Source of the DNA: Amaurobius ferox
Taxonomy: Eukaryota; Arthropoda; Arachnida; Araneae; Amaurobiidae
Reading direction: 5' to 3'
DNA length: 64,000 nucleotides
NCBI GenBank assembly: GCA_951213105.1
Contig: OX578146.1
Span: forward strand, 50,189,275 to 50,253,274
A program made the translations under genes and the position numbers. Below are positions 1 through 11,639 of this stretch, in pieces. Under the pieces are notes generated by a model. It did no database searches and was not told the origin of the DNA. It saw only the letters and a list, made by a program, of their open reading frames with translations. Position 1 is the stretch's first letter. Every line of letters starts with the position of its first letter.

Positions 1-108
1 TATTATGTAATTTTACTAACATCTTCCTTTTATACTTTATGGTGTACCCTCATTTAGAGGTTGATAATAATCTATACCTTCTTCAGATGAGGATTTCTAT
101 AAGGATTG

Positions 109-232
109 GTCATTCTGTATAACAGAATAATTCTTTTAACTGTAAAGCTAACAATCATTCTGTATAACAGAATTATCATTTTGTATAATAGAACAATCAT
201 TCTGTATAATAAAATAATTGTTTTAACTGGAA
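109..232. repeat. Degenerate short tandem repeat
   Basis: The motif CATTCTGTATAA recurs about four times with variable AT-rich spacers. No gene is seen in 1-279; the rest is plain AT-rich sequence. Confidence 0.5.
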
Positions 233-279
233 TAACAACAATCTAAAACATAAAATAATTTGTTAATAACAGCATAAAC

Positions 280-345
280 CAGGGATCAGTGACTTTTTAT
301 ACTCGAGGGCCACATTTGGCTCCTAATTATAAAGAATGGGTGATA
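280..345 (+). mobile_element. hAT-like terminus (solo tip)
   Basis: The segment starts CAGGGATCAGTGAC and is followed by GGGCCACA, the layout of one common class of hAT ends (CAGGGRTYGGCAAC then a GGGCC box). The tip at 2118 is similar. No matching right end or 8-bp duplication was found nearby, so the element's extent is unknown. Confidence 0.4.
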
Positions 346-777
346 TATGCAAAATAGCCAGGTGATTTACATGGGAGGGGCGGGGGATCTTTTTAACAAT
401 ATGAAAATTATATCAACAGCAACAATGCTGATATTGGTTGATATTATTAGTCAACTTTTTATGTTGTTGCTTACAAAGTATTTTATATTTCAGGTTATGT
501 TAAACAGAAAGTAGTTTGGACAAATTTTCATAATATAAACACTTTTTAGTAGAACAGCAAATAATAAAAAGTACTGTATCAACTAGTTACCGAAGCTGAA
601 ATTGAGCCTTTGTCAGGGTAAAAAAGCTTCATTTATCTTAATGAAGGAGATTATTTTGGTTCTTGAAACTGGTTGATACCTTTACTTATTTGTTATTTTG
701 TTTTACTAATAGAGTGTTATTTTTTACAGCAGTTTGAGCAATTTAATTCCTTGCTGGCATGAGTTGTTTCAAACCAA

Positions 778-1198
778 ACTAAAGTTTATATCGAAGAATG
801 GTTTATTTCAGCGTGTTCACCTATCATTTTCTGCAAATGTACCAAATTTCATATTTTTACCTTGTTTTTGTGGTATGAGATACGCTCGATGGACAAGTTT
901 ATACTGAAGAACATTTTTCATTTCAGAAGTTCATAAAAAGTATTATAACTTGTAAATTACATTGAAATTTAAGAAAAGGGCTCCCTTCTGCAAAAACTCA
1001 ACTATGTAGGTATAAAGAAGTAAAGTTTGTGGTTTTGCTACTGTCTCTCCAGGATGCAAATTCACAGCTCAAATATTTTGTCTTTGACATCAAATATTTC
1101 TTAAACTAAAGTTTTAATTGAGAAATAGTTTATTTCAGCATGTTCCCCAAATATTTCTCTACAAGTGTACCAAATTTTATATTTTTGTGGTACAAAAC
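778..1198 (+). repeat. Local direct duplication, two degenerate units
   Basis: About 100 bp starting at 778 reappears, diverged, at about 1105-1192: AACTAAAGTTT, then GTTTATTTCAGC, then TGTACCAAATTT. The remainder of 346-2117 is AT-rich with no recognisable gene, RNA or element end. Confidence 0.5.
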
Positions 1199-3165
1199 AG
1201 AGAAGCTTGAGTAACAATAAATTTGTCAAATAACGGCAGTGGCAACTATTTTTTTTAATATAGAGAGACAACATAATTTATTTTTTATACCTATAATAAA
1301 CAGTAAATTATTTATGATTCAGAATAGGTTTAACAATTTTAAATTGTTTAATATTTAATTGCTAATCCTTTTGTGCAAAGATTTAAATTTATGTTTTAGA
1401 AATTTTTTTTTTTCTTAATAGAATTATTTTGTAATTTTTCAAAAGCATACATAATATAAAAATATATATCTGTTGACTGTGGTATACTGTTATAAAAATT
1501 TTTCATGCTTAGAATTTTTTATATATTTCAAAATTTAAATTTATTATTAGCCCTATGTAGACTTTAGTAGTAATATAAAAATAAACACTTATAAAAGTCA
1601 TTGCATGTATTATTTCAGCAGAAATAAAATATTAAGAATAATTTCAAAATATTCTGGAAAATCTACTTTTCTAGACATAATAAATGAATTATTTTGATGT
1701 TTAAAAATTGAATTTTGTGCTATTTATCAAGTTTTTGCCTATTCCTCATTCAGTCTTACATTCTGCTGCCAATGAAAATATCAAATTAATATACCTAAGT
1801 ATGGAATGATTAAAGCAATAATCCATACTGATATGTTTAAGAGGATTGAGCAAAGCAATAGTAGAATGATGATTATACATTTGTCATCTTAGAAAAGAAA
1901 ACTCAGATTTGACGTTTAAGAAAAATGTGGCAAATTTTTAAACATATTGTGAATGTTTAAATACCACTGCTAAATTTTTTTTTACTCTAAATGCAATACA
2001 AAGAGACAATAGTTAATTTTAAAGTGTAAAGTTTACCATGAAATTCCACCACAAAGGAATTTAATTAATGCAGTGTAATATATTTTGCATTTTATTGATT
2101 AATTTAAAAGTATAGATCAGGGGTTGGTAATCGATGCGCTGCATGTGGCCCACCACTTTGTGTTTGGTGGCTTGCAACTTCTTTCCATTTTTACATTACT
2201 TCTGGCCTATGAACTTCAATAATAATAAAATATTCAATTTTAAAAAAGTTGTTATAAAATTTTTAAATAAATTTTTTTATCATTATTATTATCGTGATTT
2301 TAAAATAAAATTAAAGCAACAAACCACAAATTGCTGTGTTTTTAAAGTCAATTTATTTTTTAAAAGCTGTATAATTTTTTCTTTGAATAAAATGAGAGCC
2401 AATTTACTTTTACTGTTCATCTAATTTATATTAGCATTTAAAATCTTTTGATGTATGTATTTTGGATAATCATTTCTAAATTGTGTAAATGAATTTCTGT
2501 ATTTAAGTGTCTAATACTTTCCCTATATACATAGTATAATGTATAGATAAAGTATTGTGATGAGGTCAAAAATTCCAGTTCGAATTTTCAACGGAAGAAC
2601 ATGTTTCAAACATCCCTGAACTTGAATCAAACATTTTTTAGGTATGTCTGTGCGTGTGAGTATGTGTGTATGTAAGTATATGTGTATGTGTGTTAGTTTG
2701 TGTGTCTGTAAGTTTGTGGAAGCAAAGAAATGGAGTGTTTTGACTGAAATTTGGTACAAATTTTATAACCAGCGAATACTCTAAGCCTATTGAATCGGTG
2801 AATACTCTATGCAATCAGTGGCGCACCCACGGGGGGGGCCGAGGGGGCCCTGGCCCCCCCCTTGGGCTGACAAAGCAAAACGCGAAGGGCGCTGTCAGCA
2901 CAAGGGAGAACTAGGTCTGCCTTCGAGAAAGTATAAAAAAAAAACATTTACAACCATTATTGTAATAAATAATTTTAATCATTGTGAAGAAAACAATTCC
3001 AGCATATCCCAACACTTACACTGAATGTAATTATACATATAAAGCTCTTTATCGTACTGTACAAATTATAAATTAATTCGCACTAAAGGCGCCAATTCTG
3101 GAAACCCGTTCTTCTTAAGACGTTTCTACCTGTGATTGAATTTAACTAATGGACTCGTCCAAAAT

Positions 3166-3254
3166 CACGTGACCCAAATGCCTTCTCGCTATAGTCGTAC
3201 TATACCAGTGCTGTGTAGAGTGACGTCACAGGCGCCTCCGTGGCCCTATATAAA
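3166..3254 (+). promoter_or_regulatory. Transposon promoter: E-box, CRE and TATA box
   Basis: CACGTG lies at 3166-3171, the perfect CRE palindrome TGACGTCA at 3221-3228 and TATATAAA at 3247-3254, giving ordinary RNA polymerase II spacing. A GC-richer leader follows, and the transposase ATG is about 350 bp downstream. All of this lies inside the hAT element. Confidence 0.6.
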
Positions 3255-3605
3255 GAGTGAACGGCGGGGAAGCGGCTGTTCGCTCGAAAACTCGAGGATT
3301 TCGTTTACCCAGTGAGAAAATTGTGGAAGTGAATAAATAGATCGTGCCAACGCTTCGCGAATTAAGTGTTGCTGTGAGTTGAAATAAAGTGCGACGTTAC
3401 GACACAAGGTGATAACAGTGAATTGGTAGTTTCGGAACGAGGGCCTGCGTGGTGAATAGCTGAATTTAATAATGGTCCTGAACTTTCAACTGATCTTACA
3501 GTGAAATGCATCTTTAACGATCAGTGTGTGTGTTTATGTGCGTATTTCGGCTATATAGCAAATTTTGTTCTTGAATAACTGAGGAGCAAGGTAAAAAAAA
3601 AGACA

Positions 3606-6113
3606 ATGAGTGAAAAACGAAAAGGGCTAGGCCAACAGACACTGGGAAATTATTTTTAAAAAAAAAGTAAGATTGAAAATAGTGACGTTCCCAACGACGT
3701 TTCCCTGAGCTCTTGTTACATTGATGAGGCTGCAGTCGAAGCAAGCAACAGCCGTGACCCCGGGCTGTCTTCAAACGCTTGTGAGGAGGTAAAGGTAGGA
3801 CAAAACACAATACCAAACACAGTTGAAATAGAAATTCTGGCTGCAGATATTTCTAATTATGTCAAGAAATCTAACCTCACAGATGAAGATAGGATAACAG
3901 CGCTAAAAAATCTTTGGGAACCATATGCAAATTACAGTTTTCCTGCTACTGTCACTAGTGCTGTATCAAGTCAAGGAAAACCTCACCACACTCGGAAGTT
4001 CTGCTCATCTTGGCTGAGTAAGCATAACTGGCTAGCTTACTCAAAGGCAGAGGACAGTGCCTATTGCAAATTTTGTGTTCTCTTTGCACCCCATGAAGTC
4101 GGTTTAAGATCCACACAAGCTACAGGTCAACTTGTTTCAAAAGGATTTAATAATTGGAAGAAGGCCTTGGAGAAGTTCAGTCAACATGAAAAATTTTTCT
4201 ATCATAAGGATTCAGTTCTCAAAGCCGATGAGTTCTTAAGGGTCACGGAAGGAAAAACGGTTCCTGTGGATCAAGTAATGGACAGAGGAAAGCAAAAACA
4301 AGTTTTGCAGAATAGGGCTATTCTTAAACCTATTATCAAAACAGTGATTTTTTGTGGAAGGCAAGGGCTGGCCATGAGAGGGCATAGAGACTGTGGGGAT
4401 TTGGACGTATTGTCAGAACCATGCCAAGGCGAAGGAAATTTTAGAGCCCTTTTGCGACTCCGAGTTGATGCAGGAGAAGAAATACTGAAAACTCATCTAC
4501 AAGGTTGTGCAAAAAATGCAACTTACATAAGTTGGAATATACAAAATGAGATTATTTCAGCATGCAATGATTCCATTGTGAAGCACATAGCAACTGAGGT
4601 GAATGAGGCCAAATGTTTTGCGGTTTTATGTGACGAAACCACAGATATTGCAACGGTAGAGCAAATGACACTTTGCGTTCGTTATTTGAAACGGTTTGAA
4701 ACAAATGATAAGTATAAAATTGAATTTAAGATAGTGGAGAACTTCCTTAAGTTTGTGCCCCTGACTGAAACTACAGGTCGAGCAATTGCAGATGCTATTC
4801 TTAAAGGCCTTGCAGACTGCAACATTGATACGTCTTTCCTCCGTGGACAAGGGTTCGATGGAGCTTCTGCAATGAGTGGAGAGTACAATGGCGCCCAAGC
4901 AATTATATATGAGCAACACCCCAAAGCCCCCTACGTTCATTGTGCATCACACTGTTTGAACTTAGCCATAACTTATTCATCTAGAGTTCCGGATATCCGA
5001 AACAGCTTTGGAATAATAGGGAAAATCTCTAGTTTTTTCAACACACCAAAACGAAACCTTGTTCTCACCAGCAAAATTAATGCAGCTAATCAGGAAGAGA
5101 CAGAAATCAGTGCCAAAAAACTGAAGAAATTATGCCCTACTCGTTGGGTGGAGAGACATGATGCCGTCACAGTTATGGTTTCATTGTTTGATCAAGTAAT
5201 CGACGCTCTGGAGGAGATTACTACCTGGAATGACAAGGAGACATCAACAGAGGCTCATACCTTGTTATGTTCAATGTTAACATCACAGTTTGTCATAGCA
5301 CTTGTTTCAGCTGACAGATTACTCAGCTACAGTGTTCGTCTGAGTGAAAAGCTGCAGGAAGTTAACCTTGATCTGGCAACTGCTGTGAGTGACGTAGAAG
5401 ACGTTTTGAAAGCTATATCTATAATTCGAGAGAACGCAGAGAACGAGTTTCACCATCTGTTTGAACAAGCTGTTAAGAAGCTGGAACAGCATGGAGAAAA
5501 CATTACTCTACCACGCCGTGCCACCAGACAAATTTATAGATCAAATTTCAACGTACAGACTCCTGAAGAATACTACAGACTTTCTATTTTCATTCCATGG
5601 ATTGATAATTTCATCACTCACCTCCATGAAAAATTTCTCAAACATAAGGAATTTCTACAAAGTTTTGCATCTGTCATTCCGAATGGAAGGCAGCCGACAC
5701 TGGAAGAAAACGAGAGATTTGTTGCCTTATCAAGGAAATTTGCAGATGATTTAGGACCCAGATCAGATAATACTCTAAAAGCTGAACTACATCTGTGGTA
5801 CATGAAGGTCTTTGCATTGAACAAGAAAACTAAAAGCCCAATCGAACTGCTTAACTTTTGTGACCAAAGGACTTTTCCAACTGTGTTTGAACTTTTAAAA
5901 GTGTATGCCACCCTCCCAGTATCAACAAGCAGTGCTGAGAGGTCATTCTCCACAATGAAGAGGTTGAAAACTTACTTGAGAAACAGTATGAGTGAAACCA
6001 GACTGAATGGACTGGCGTCAATGAACATTCACCGTGAAGTGGAAATTGATCCAGACCAGATAATTAATGCTCTGGCTACAAAGAAAAACCGGAGGCTGGA
6101 CTTCGTTTTATGA
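3606..6113 (+). pseudogene. hAT transposase, ZMYM1/TTF-type zinc finger family, one in-frame stop
   Basis: A frame of 836 codons opens at ATG 3606 and is broken only by TAA at 3657-3659 (codon 18), in a T/A run. The next in-frame ATG, at 4167, would give 648 residues. What is seen: a TTF-type zinc-finger region (YCKFCVLFA, near 4068-4095) upstream of 4167; a DUF4371-like core with VLCDETTD (Asp codon 4632); GQGFDGASAMSG (Asp codon 4857); the HCASHCLNL C-x2-H region; and a C-terminal hAT dimerisation domain with SSAERSFSTMKRLKTYLRN (Glu codon 5937). The three acidic residues fit the hAT DDE triad. Starting at 4167 would lose the zinc finger but keep the catalytic and dimerisation regions. A sequencing error in the homopolymer at 3653-3665 could explain the stop. 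Related host-domesticated proteins are called ZMYM1, but terminal repeats and target duplication show this is a transposon copy. Confidence 0.93.
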
Positions 6114-6323
6114 ATATGTATAGATCATAATTGAATAATATAACAATATGTAATCATGAGAGAGTGGTTGAAAACAAGTATACAGTATAAGCAGACCAGA
6201 ACAAATAATTTTATCTTCATCTATTTCTTAATTTGTGTTGTTTTGTATAAATATCTACTACTACTTCTTCTAATCATTCAATTCTCTTGCACTGCACTAA
6301 AGAATTGTTAGTAATTTGATAAA

Positions 6324-6329
6324 AATAAA
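6324..6329 (+). terminator. Polyadenylation signal of the hAT transposase
   Basis: AATAAA lies about 210 bp after the transposase stop codon and before the right terminal repeat, where a transposon mRNA would be expected to end. Confidence 0.5.
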
Positions 6330-7290
6330 TGTACAAAAAAAGACAACCGCCTTGTTAATTGATATGGCCTCTGATCATTTTTTCTCGGAAAATTTATCGA
6401 GGAGTCATCCTCCTTCATAAAAATTTTGTGCACCAATGGCCCCCCCCTTAGGAATATTCTGGGTGCGCCACTGTATGCAATCAAATGTTCAGAAGGCCCT
6501 CAAATTTTTTAATTGAATTTTTAGAAAAATCAGAATCTTTAAAAATGTTACGTATGATCATTTCTTTTGTAATGTTTCATTAGAAAATGAATGGACTATG
6601 AATAACATTTGAACAAATGAACAACATTTTGGAATACTATCATGAACTGTTCTCAAAATATTGCACAATTTTCTAATAAATTTAGCAAAAATATTACATA
6701 AAATAAAAAACATTATTAACTATCATGAAATATGTTTACTTTTCATGAGTATTATGCAACAGATTTGTTAACATCATTCTCGTGAATCTAGATATTTGTG
6801 CAATAGTTTTGTATTTTTATGATCAACAATTCCTTAGTAGTCATTTATATATATAAGAAAACTTCGTCTCTTCATATCTGTGTGTAATGCTTGACTATAA
6901 ATTTGGTGACTAATATATCGAAATATTGCCAACTTGGTGATATGTCGTCCCAAATCAATGAAAATATAGTCAAAATTGCAAAAATGATGCTACATTAATA
7001 AAAATGATGCCAAATTGATGAATTATTAAAATATCTTTATATATGGACTATTGCTTATTGTGGATGCTATCAATATTGATAATTGTCAATTGTATAATTT
7101 AGTTGTGTGAAATGTATGTTAATTGGGTACTTTGAAAGAGTTTTACATGTTGCCATCTGAAAAAGCTGTGTGCAATTAACTTTAAAATTATTATGCCATG
7201 GATACTATATATCACTTTTTCACTGTGAAAGAAGTAAATTCATTACAGTATATAGTGAAAGTCATGCGTTGCTCACATTAGATATTTTGA

Positions 7291-8640
7291 GAATGTCAAG
7301 GAATCCATATTTGAAGATGTCAGCTTTTCCGCTCGAACTTGTTCAAGGCATATAGAAGAATTGGGGAAAACCCATTATAGTGACTCAAATGTATAGCAAA
7401 GTTATTATTATGCTTTGGCATTGGATGAAAGTAATGACACTGCACACTTATTAATATTTATTCGTGCAATTGATAATGAATTTAATATTTTTGAAGAGTT
7501 TGCTGATATGTATAGTTTAAAAAGCACTGCAACGGGAGAAGATATATTCACAGAAGTAAAAAACACTTTAACTGCTTTGGGATTAGAATGAGATAAAATT
7601 AGTAAATGTAACAACAGATGTTGGAAAGAATGTGCGTGGTTTCCCGGCCAGTTTAATAGGATGAATTTGTTTGAAAATTCAAAAGTTAGGAAGTGATAGA
7701 CCAGTGATGTTTTATTGCATTATTCATCAAGAGGCACTGTGCTGCACAATTTTTCTACAATGAAAAATGTTAGACACAGTTGTATCAACAATTAACTATA
7801 TTCAACAGCATGTATTAAAGCACTACCAATTCCAATAATTTCTGAAAGAGTTTGGCAACAGTTCATATTTCTCAAATGTGAGATGTTTAAGTAGAAGAGC
7901 TGTGCTGAGCAAATATTTTTCTCTTATGAGACAGAAAATGCATTTTTATGGTAGAAAAGGGTGCCTCAATCATCGGATGAAAAGTGGATCATGTCTCTTA
8001 TATTTATGATAAATATAACTTCCTACCTAAATGAATTTTCTGTTAAACTACAAGAAAAGGATAAACTCTGACGTGCTTTTTTTTATTCAGACGTTTAAAG
8101 CAAAACTATGTCCACTTATTAATAAACACATAAAAGGAGTTTTGCATCATTTTGTAACATGCCCTTCTTTAGAAATTTTTAAGCACACTAATGGGTGTTG
8201 CAAAAAGACATATTTGAAACTATCTAAGCCCTTCAAAATGAATTTTCAAAGAGGTTTGTAGATTTTCACTAGAAAAAAAATATTGTGACCGGCAATTATT
8301 TGTGAACCCTTGTGATGCCATTGATAATGTTTCGTTTTGTCTTCACTCCAAATAGAAGTTTTGGAAATTCAAAATAATGATACTCTGAATAGTGTGTTCT
8401 AGGTAGAAAATTTTAACCAGTTCTACAGATGCCTGCCAGCCAATTCTCCTGCAATTAAAAGTTTTGCGAAAAGATATATAAATGCATTTGGCAGTAGGTA
8501 CTTATATATGTGAAGAAACCTTTTCTGTGATGAATAACAGAAAAAATAAATTTTGTATTCGATTAACTGATGAGCAACTTCACAGTACGGTACGAATTTG
8601 CACTTCACATATGAAATTAGACAACAAAAATATCACTAAT
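7291..8640 (+). pseudogene. Decayed hAT transposase, GTF2IRD2/ZBED-like
   Basis: Broken frames line up with the hAT family that gave rise to GTF2IRD2 and ZBED5-like proteins. At 7316 the frame reads VSFSARTCSRHIEELGK, then LALDESNDTAHLLIFIRA (catalytic Asp region, about 7417-7470), then KSTATGEDIFTEVKNTL, then a MFYCIIHQEALCC stretch near 7710-7745. The C-terminal end near 8430-8620 includes FGSRYL, CEETFSVMNNRKNKFC and RLTDEQLHSTVRIC. Stops (for example TAG near 7394, TGA near 7590) and several frameshifts disrupt it. Its N-terminal part is missing, since R1 ends just upstream at 7285. No protein can be made. Confidence 0.8.
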
Positions 8641-10071
8641 TTAAAGAAATCAAATAATTGTTTTATAATAAGTTTAAATTTGTTAAATGCTTATTACTTT
8701 ATCAAGATAATATTTCATTTAGCACAGCTTTTGTTAAGAAAGATTTTTGTGCTCATCTTGTTTTATATTGTAATTTTTGTTATTTTCATATTAAATAGAT
8801 ATGTTTGTCATATAAGGGCATTAATATTTTAAATATAAATACCATTTTTTTTATTTGATCAATATTAATTTCTTCATTCAACTTCTTTAATTTTAGTCTT
8901 TTTTGCATCTAGAAATCATGTTTAATCGCAAGACAAAACGTTTTTATGAATTTTTCACAAAAGATTATTTCTATAGTTTCTTCAAATTAAAAATTTCCGA
9001 GTATTATATTTTTGTCTTATATTTTCTATATATTGAAAATGGAATATCTTAATCTAAAGATTTATGACATTTCTCATAATGCAATTTTTGGAAAAACTAT
9101 TTATTTATACGTATGATTATTGCACAATGTAGATCATATGCAATGCTTACCAGTGTGAACTCAGTTTTTACTATTTCATCACAAATTTTAATGTAAAATG
9201 TTGTTATTCTTCTTGTTAGTGTGTATCTTAAAAAAATGTTACACTAGGAATTTTTTAAAAAATTATTTACTATAAAGATTTTTGTCTCTCTTCCCCCCCC
9301 ATCCCCCACCCCTCAATTCCCTTTCCCCATGATTGTCAAGCTGTTTTACACAACGACCCTTTCATGTAACCCAAAATTCAAGTGCGGCCTGGCAGTGCAA
9401 AAAAAGTTGCCGATCCTTAGTATTGTTATTTGTTTGACTTGGAGATATTCTTTATCATGTTTTTCCGTAAAACAGTTTATATTTATGTTTTGATGCAAAT
9501 GCATAGAGAAAATGTTATTTTATCGAATATTTTTAAACTTCAGATTTTGATGGAAATGCATGTTTTTTGGCTTTTCAAACCTATATATTGAATATCTTTG
9601 TTTATATTTGTGTGTCTTTGAGGACACAGTAGATAGATATAATAATTCAAGAGTGAATGTATATACCAGTTGATGAATTTTACATTATTCTATTTATCTA
9701 TTCGAGAAAATATTATTTTCTCGAATTCAAAATTTTGACATATAAGCAAGTTTTAAGATCCCTTGAAAACATTTTAAGCACTTTGGAGTGACTGTCCAAT
9801 TGTTTGTGAGGCATGTACATAATAACTTAAGAACTAAGAAACTTATCGTTATAAAATTCTGTGTGTAGATAGATGTAGGGTGAAAATCTGAAACCAGGTA
9901 GAATAAAAAAATTTCATGAGTAGAACTTGAATTATTTAAATTTTAAGACTTTCACAGCATTAACGCAGATAAGCCAGATACACCCACAAAGGTTACTAAG
10001 CTGTTGTTATTTTGAAAACAAAAATTATATTAATAACTTTGGTATTAAATCTATAATGTGTTTTTTTCATT

Positions 10072-10618
10072 TTCCCTACATATATAGTATAATGTATAGA
10101 TGGTATTGTGACGGGGTTGAAAATTCGAGTTTTCAATGGAAGAGCATGTTTCAAACATTTCTAAACTCGAATAAAAATTTTTTGAGGGGATGTTTGTGTG
10201 TATGTAGGTATATGTATGTGTGAGTCTGTGAATGTGACATCTGACGATTGAATGAAGCTTTTCGAAAGTCATTTGGCATTGATTTTAAATATGATCAAAC
10301 GTTCGGAAGACCCCTACATCTTTTGAATAAAATTTTCAAAAAATCATTAAACAGTTATAACTTTCAATAGTGTTACGTAAATAATCATTTCATAATTTTT
10401 CATTAGACAGTGAATGACACAAATTTTAGAAAGCTAGTATGAACTGTTCTTGAGATGTTGCAGGTTTTTCAAATAAATTTACAAAAAAATTACCTTAAAT
10501 TAAAACGTATTAACTATTATGAAATATGTTCACTTTTCATATGAATTATTATGTGACAAATTTGGTAACATCATTCTTGTGAATCTAGCTTGTTCCATTC
10601 ACGAGAGAATATATATTT
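10072..10618 (+). repeat. Repeat R1, copy 2 (3' truncated)
   Basis: It starts with the hairpin TTTTCCCTACATATATAGTA followed by GGTATTGTGACGGGGT, and runs to CTTGTTCCATTCACGAGAGA. The R1 right tip is absent. It faces copy 3 (10900-11632), so the two form a large inverted pair around about 280 bp of other DNA. The preceding 9421-10071 is AT-rich with no recognised feature. Confidence 0.8.
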
Positions 10619-10899
10619 TGTCAGGACTGCCCATAGAACGGGACGGACAGCACTCAAGTATGTTGGAGGGGGATCCAAAGAGTTTCCGAATTCCCAATAC
10701 ATTTTTTTGAGGGAGGAGAAGACATGAAAAAATGACAGAGAGAGGAAAGTCAAATATGAAGGGGGGCGAGGATGTGGTAATTTATATTTGCAACCCTGCT
10801 TTTAGCAATATTTTTGCATTTTAATACCCAATAATTTTCTAGTAATCATTTATTTCACGTAATGTTAAATGTCAGTTGCATTTTGATCTGCAATTTTAA

Positions 10900-11632
10900 A
10901 GATATTTTCTGCCATTTGGGACTCGATAAATTAGCCTTCAAATTCGCCAAAATTTATCGCCAAGCGTTACAAACAAACGGGAAATAGAGCATTTTTTATA
11001 TATAAATGATTTGGCGAAATGTTAGGCGTCAAAAGATAAAACTATTACACAAAGTGTCTTCTCTCGTGAATTGAACGAACTAGATACATGAGAATAATGT
11101 TAATAAGTTTATCGCATAATATTACATATGAAAAGTGAACATATTTCATAATAGTTAATACTTTTTAATTTTATGTGATTGTTTTGATAAACTTATTTGA
11201 AAAAGTGCAATATCTCGAGAACGATTGATGCTAGCGTTCTAGAATTTGTGCCAATCGTTTTTTATTAAAAAATTACACAAGAAAAATAATTTTTAACATT
11301 ATTGAAGGTTTTGATTTTTTTCAAAATTTCACTCGACAATTCGGGAGTCTCGAACATTAGATGGTGTTTAAAGTCAATGGGCTTCCAGTATTCACTGATT
11401 GTAATCTTTATACCAAATTTCGTTTGAATTGCTCCATTCGTTTGTGAGATATTGTCTCCACAGACTCATGGACACACATACACACTTAGTACATACGGAT
11501 TTCACATCAAAAATGATTGAATCGAGTTCAGGGATGCTTGAAACGGGCTCTTCCGTCAAAAACTCGATGTCGAATTTTGGACCCCGTCACAATACTTTCC
11601 CTATACATTATTATACCATGTATCTAGGGAAA
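10900..11632 (-). repeat. Repeat R1, copy 3 (reverse, 3' truncated)
   Basis: Read on the minus strand it begins with the terminal hairpin (ACTTTCCCTAGATACATGG), then AAAGTATTGTGACGGGGTCC, and continues to the CGCCAAGCG region. The right tip is missing. The GT-rich tract is reduced to a few ACAC units at 11474-11482. Confidence 0.82.
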
Positions 11633-11639
11633 GTAAAAA

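Larger units (their letters stand above)
2816..6473 (+). mobile_element. Complete hAT transposon, ZMYM1-like family
   Basis: The element is 3658 bp. It has 14-bp perfect terminal inverted repeats CAGTGGCGCACCCA and an exact 8-bp target duplication TATGCAAT at 2808-2815 and 6474-6481. Both are hallmarks of the hAT superfamily. Subterminal G/C runs follow each end. It carries a promoter-like region (3166-3254), one long transposase reading frame (3606-6113) and a polyadenylation signal (6324). It is less AT-rich than its surroundings and almost undamaged, so it is probably a recent insertion. It sits inside an R1 copy, which sits inside an older hAT element. Confidence 0.96.
2517..7285 (+). repeat. 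Repeat R1, copy 1, split by a hAT insertion
   Basis: R1 runs 2517-2815 and resumes at 6482-7285. It opens with the R1 hairpin (TTTCCCTATATACATAGTA) followed by AAGTATTGTGA, has the internal GT-rich tract, and ends GAAAGTCATGCGTTGCTCAC. The inserted element (2816-6473) lies between GCCTATTG and AATGTTCAG, which are close together in uninterrupted copies such as 53722-54646. The first duplicated TATGCAAT lies within R1. Confidence 0.8.
2118..9420 (+). mobile_element. Old hAT element (GTF2IRD2/ZBED-like), interrupted by later insertions
   Basis: The left end reads CAGGGGTTGGTAATC followed by a TGTGGCCC box. The right end, read in reverse complement, is CTAAGGATCGGCAACTTT with a GGCCGC box at 9378-9420. 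The two ends are inverted and of the same hAT type. Between them are a decayed hAT transposase (7291-8640) and an insertion made of R1 plus a second hAT transposon. Clear 8-bp target duplications are not visible (flanks AGTATAGAT and TATTGTTATT), so pairing these ends is an inference from type, spacing and the transposase between them. 8641-9377 is AT-rich non-coding element sequence. Confidence 0.5.
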
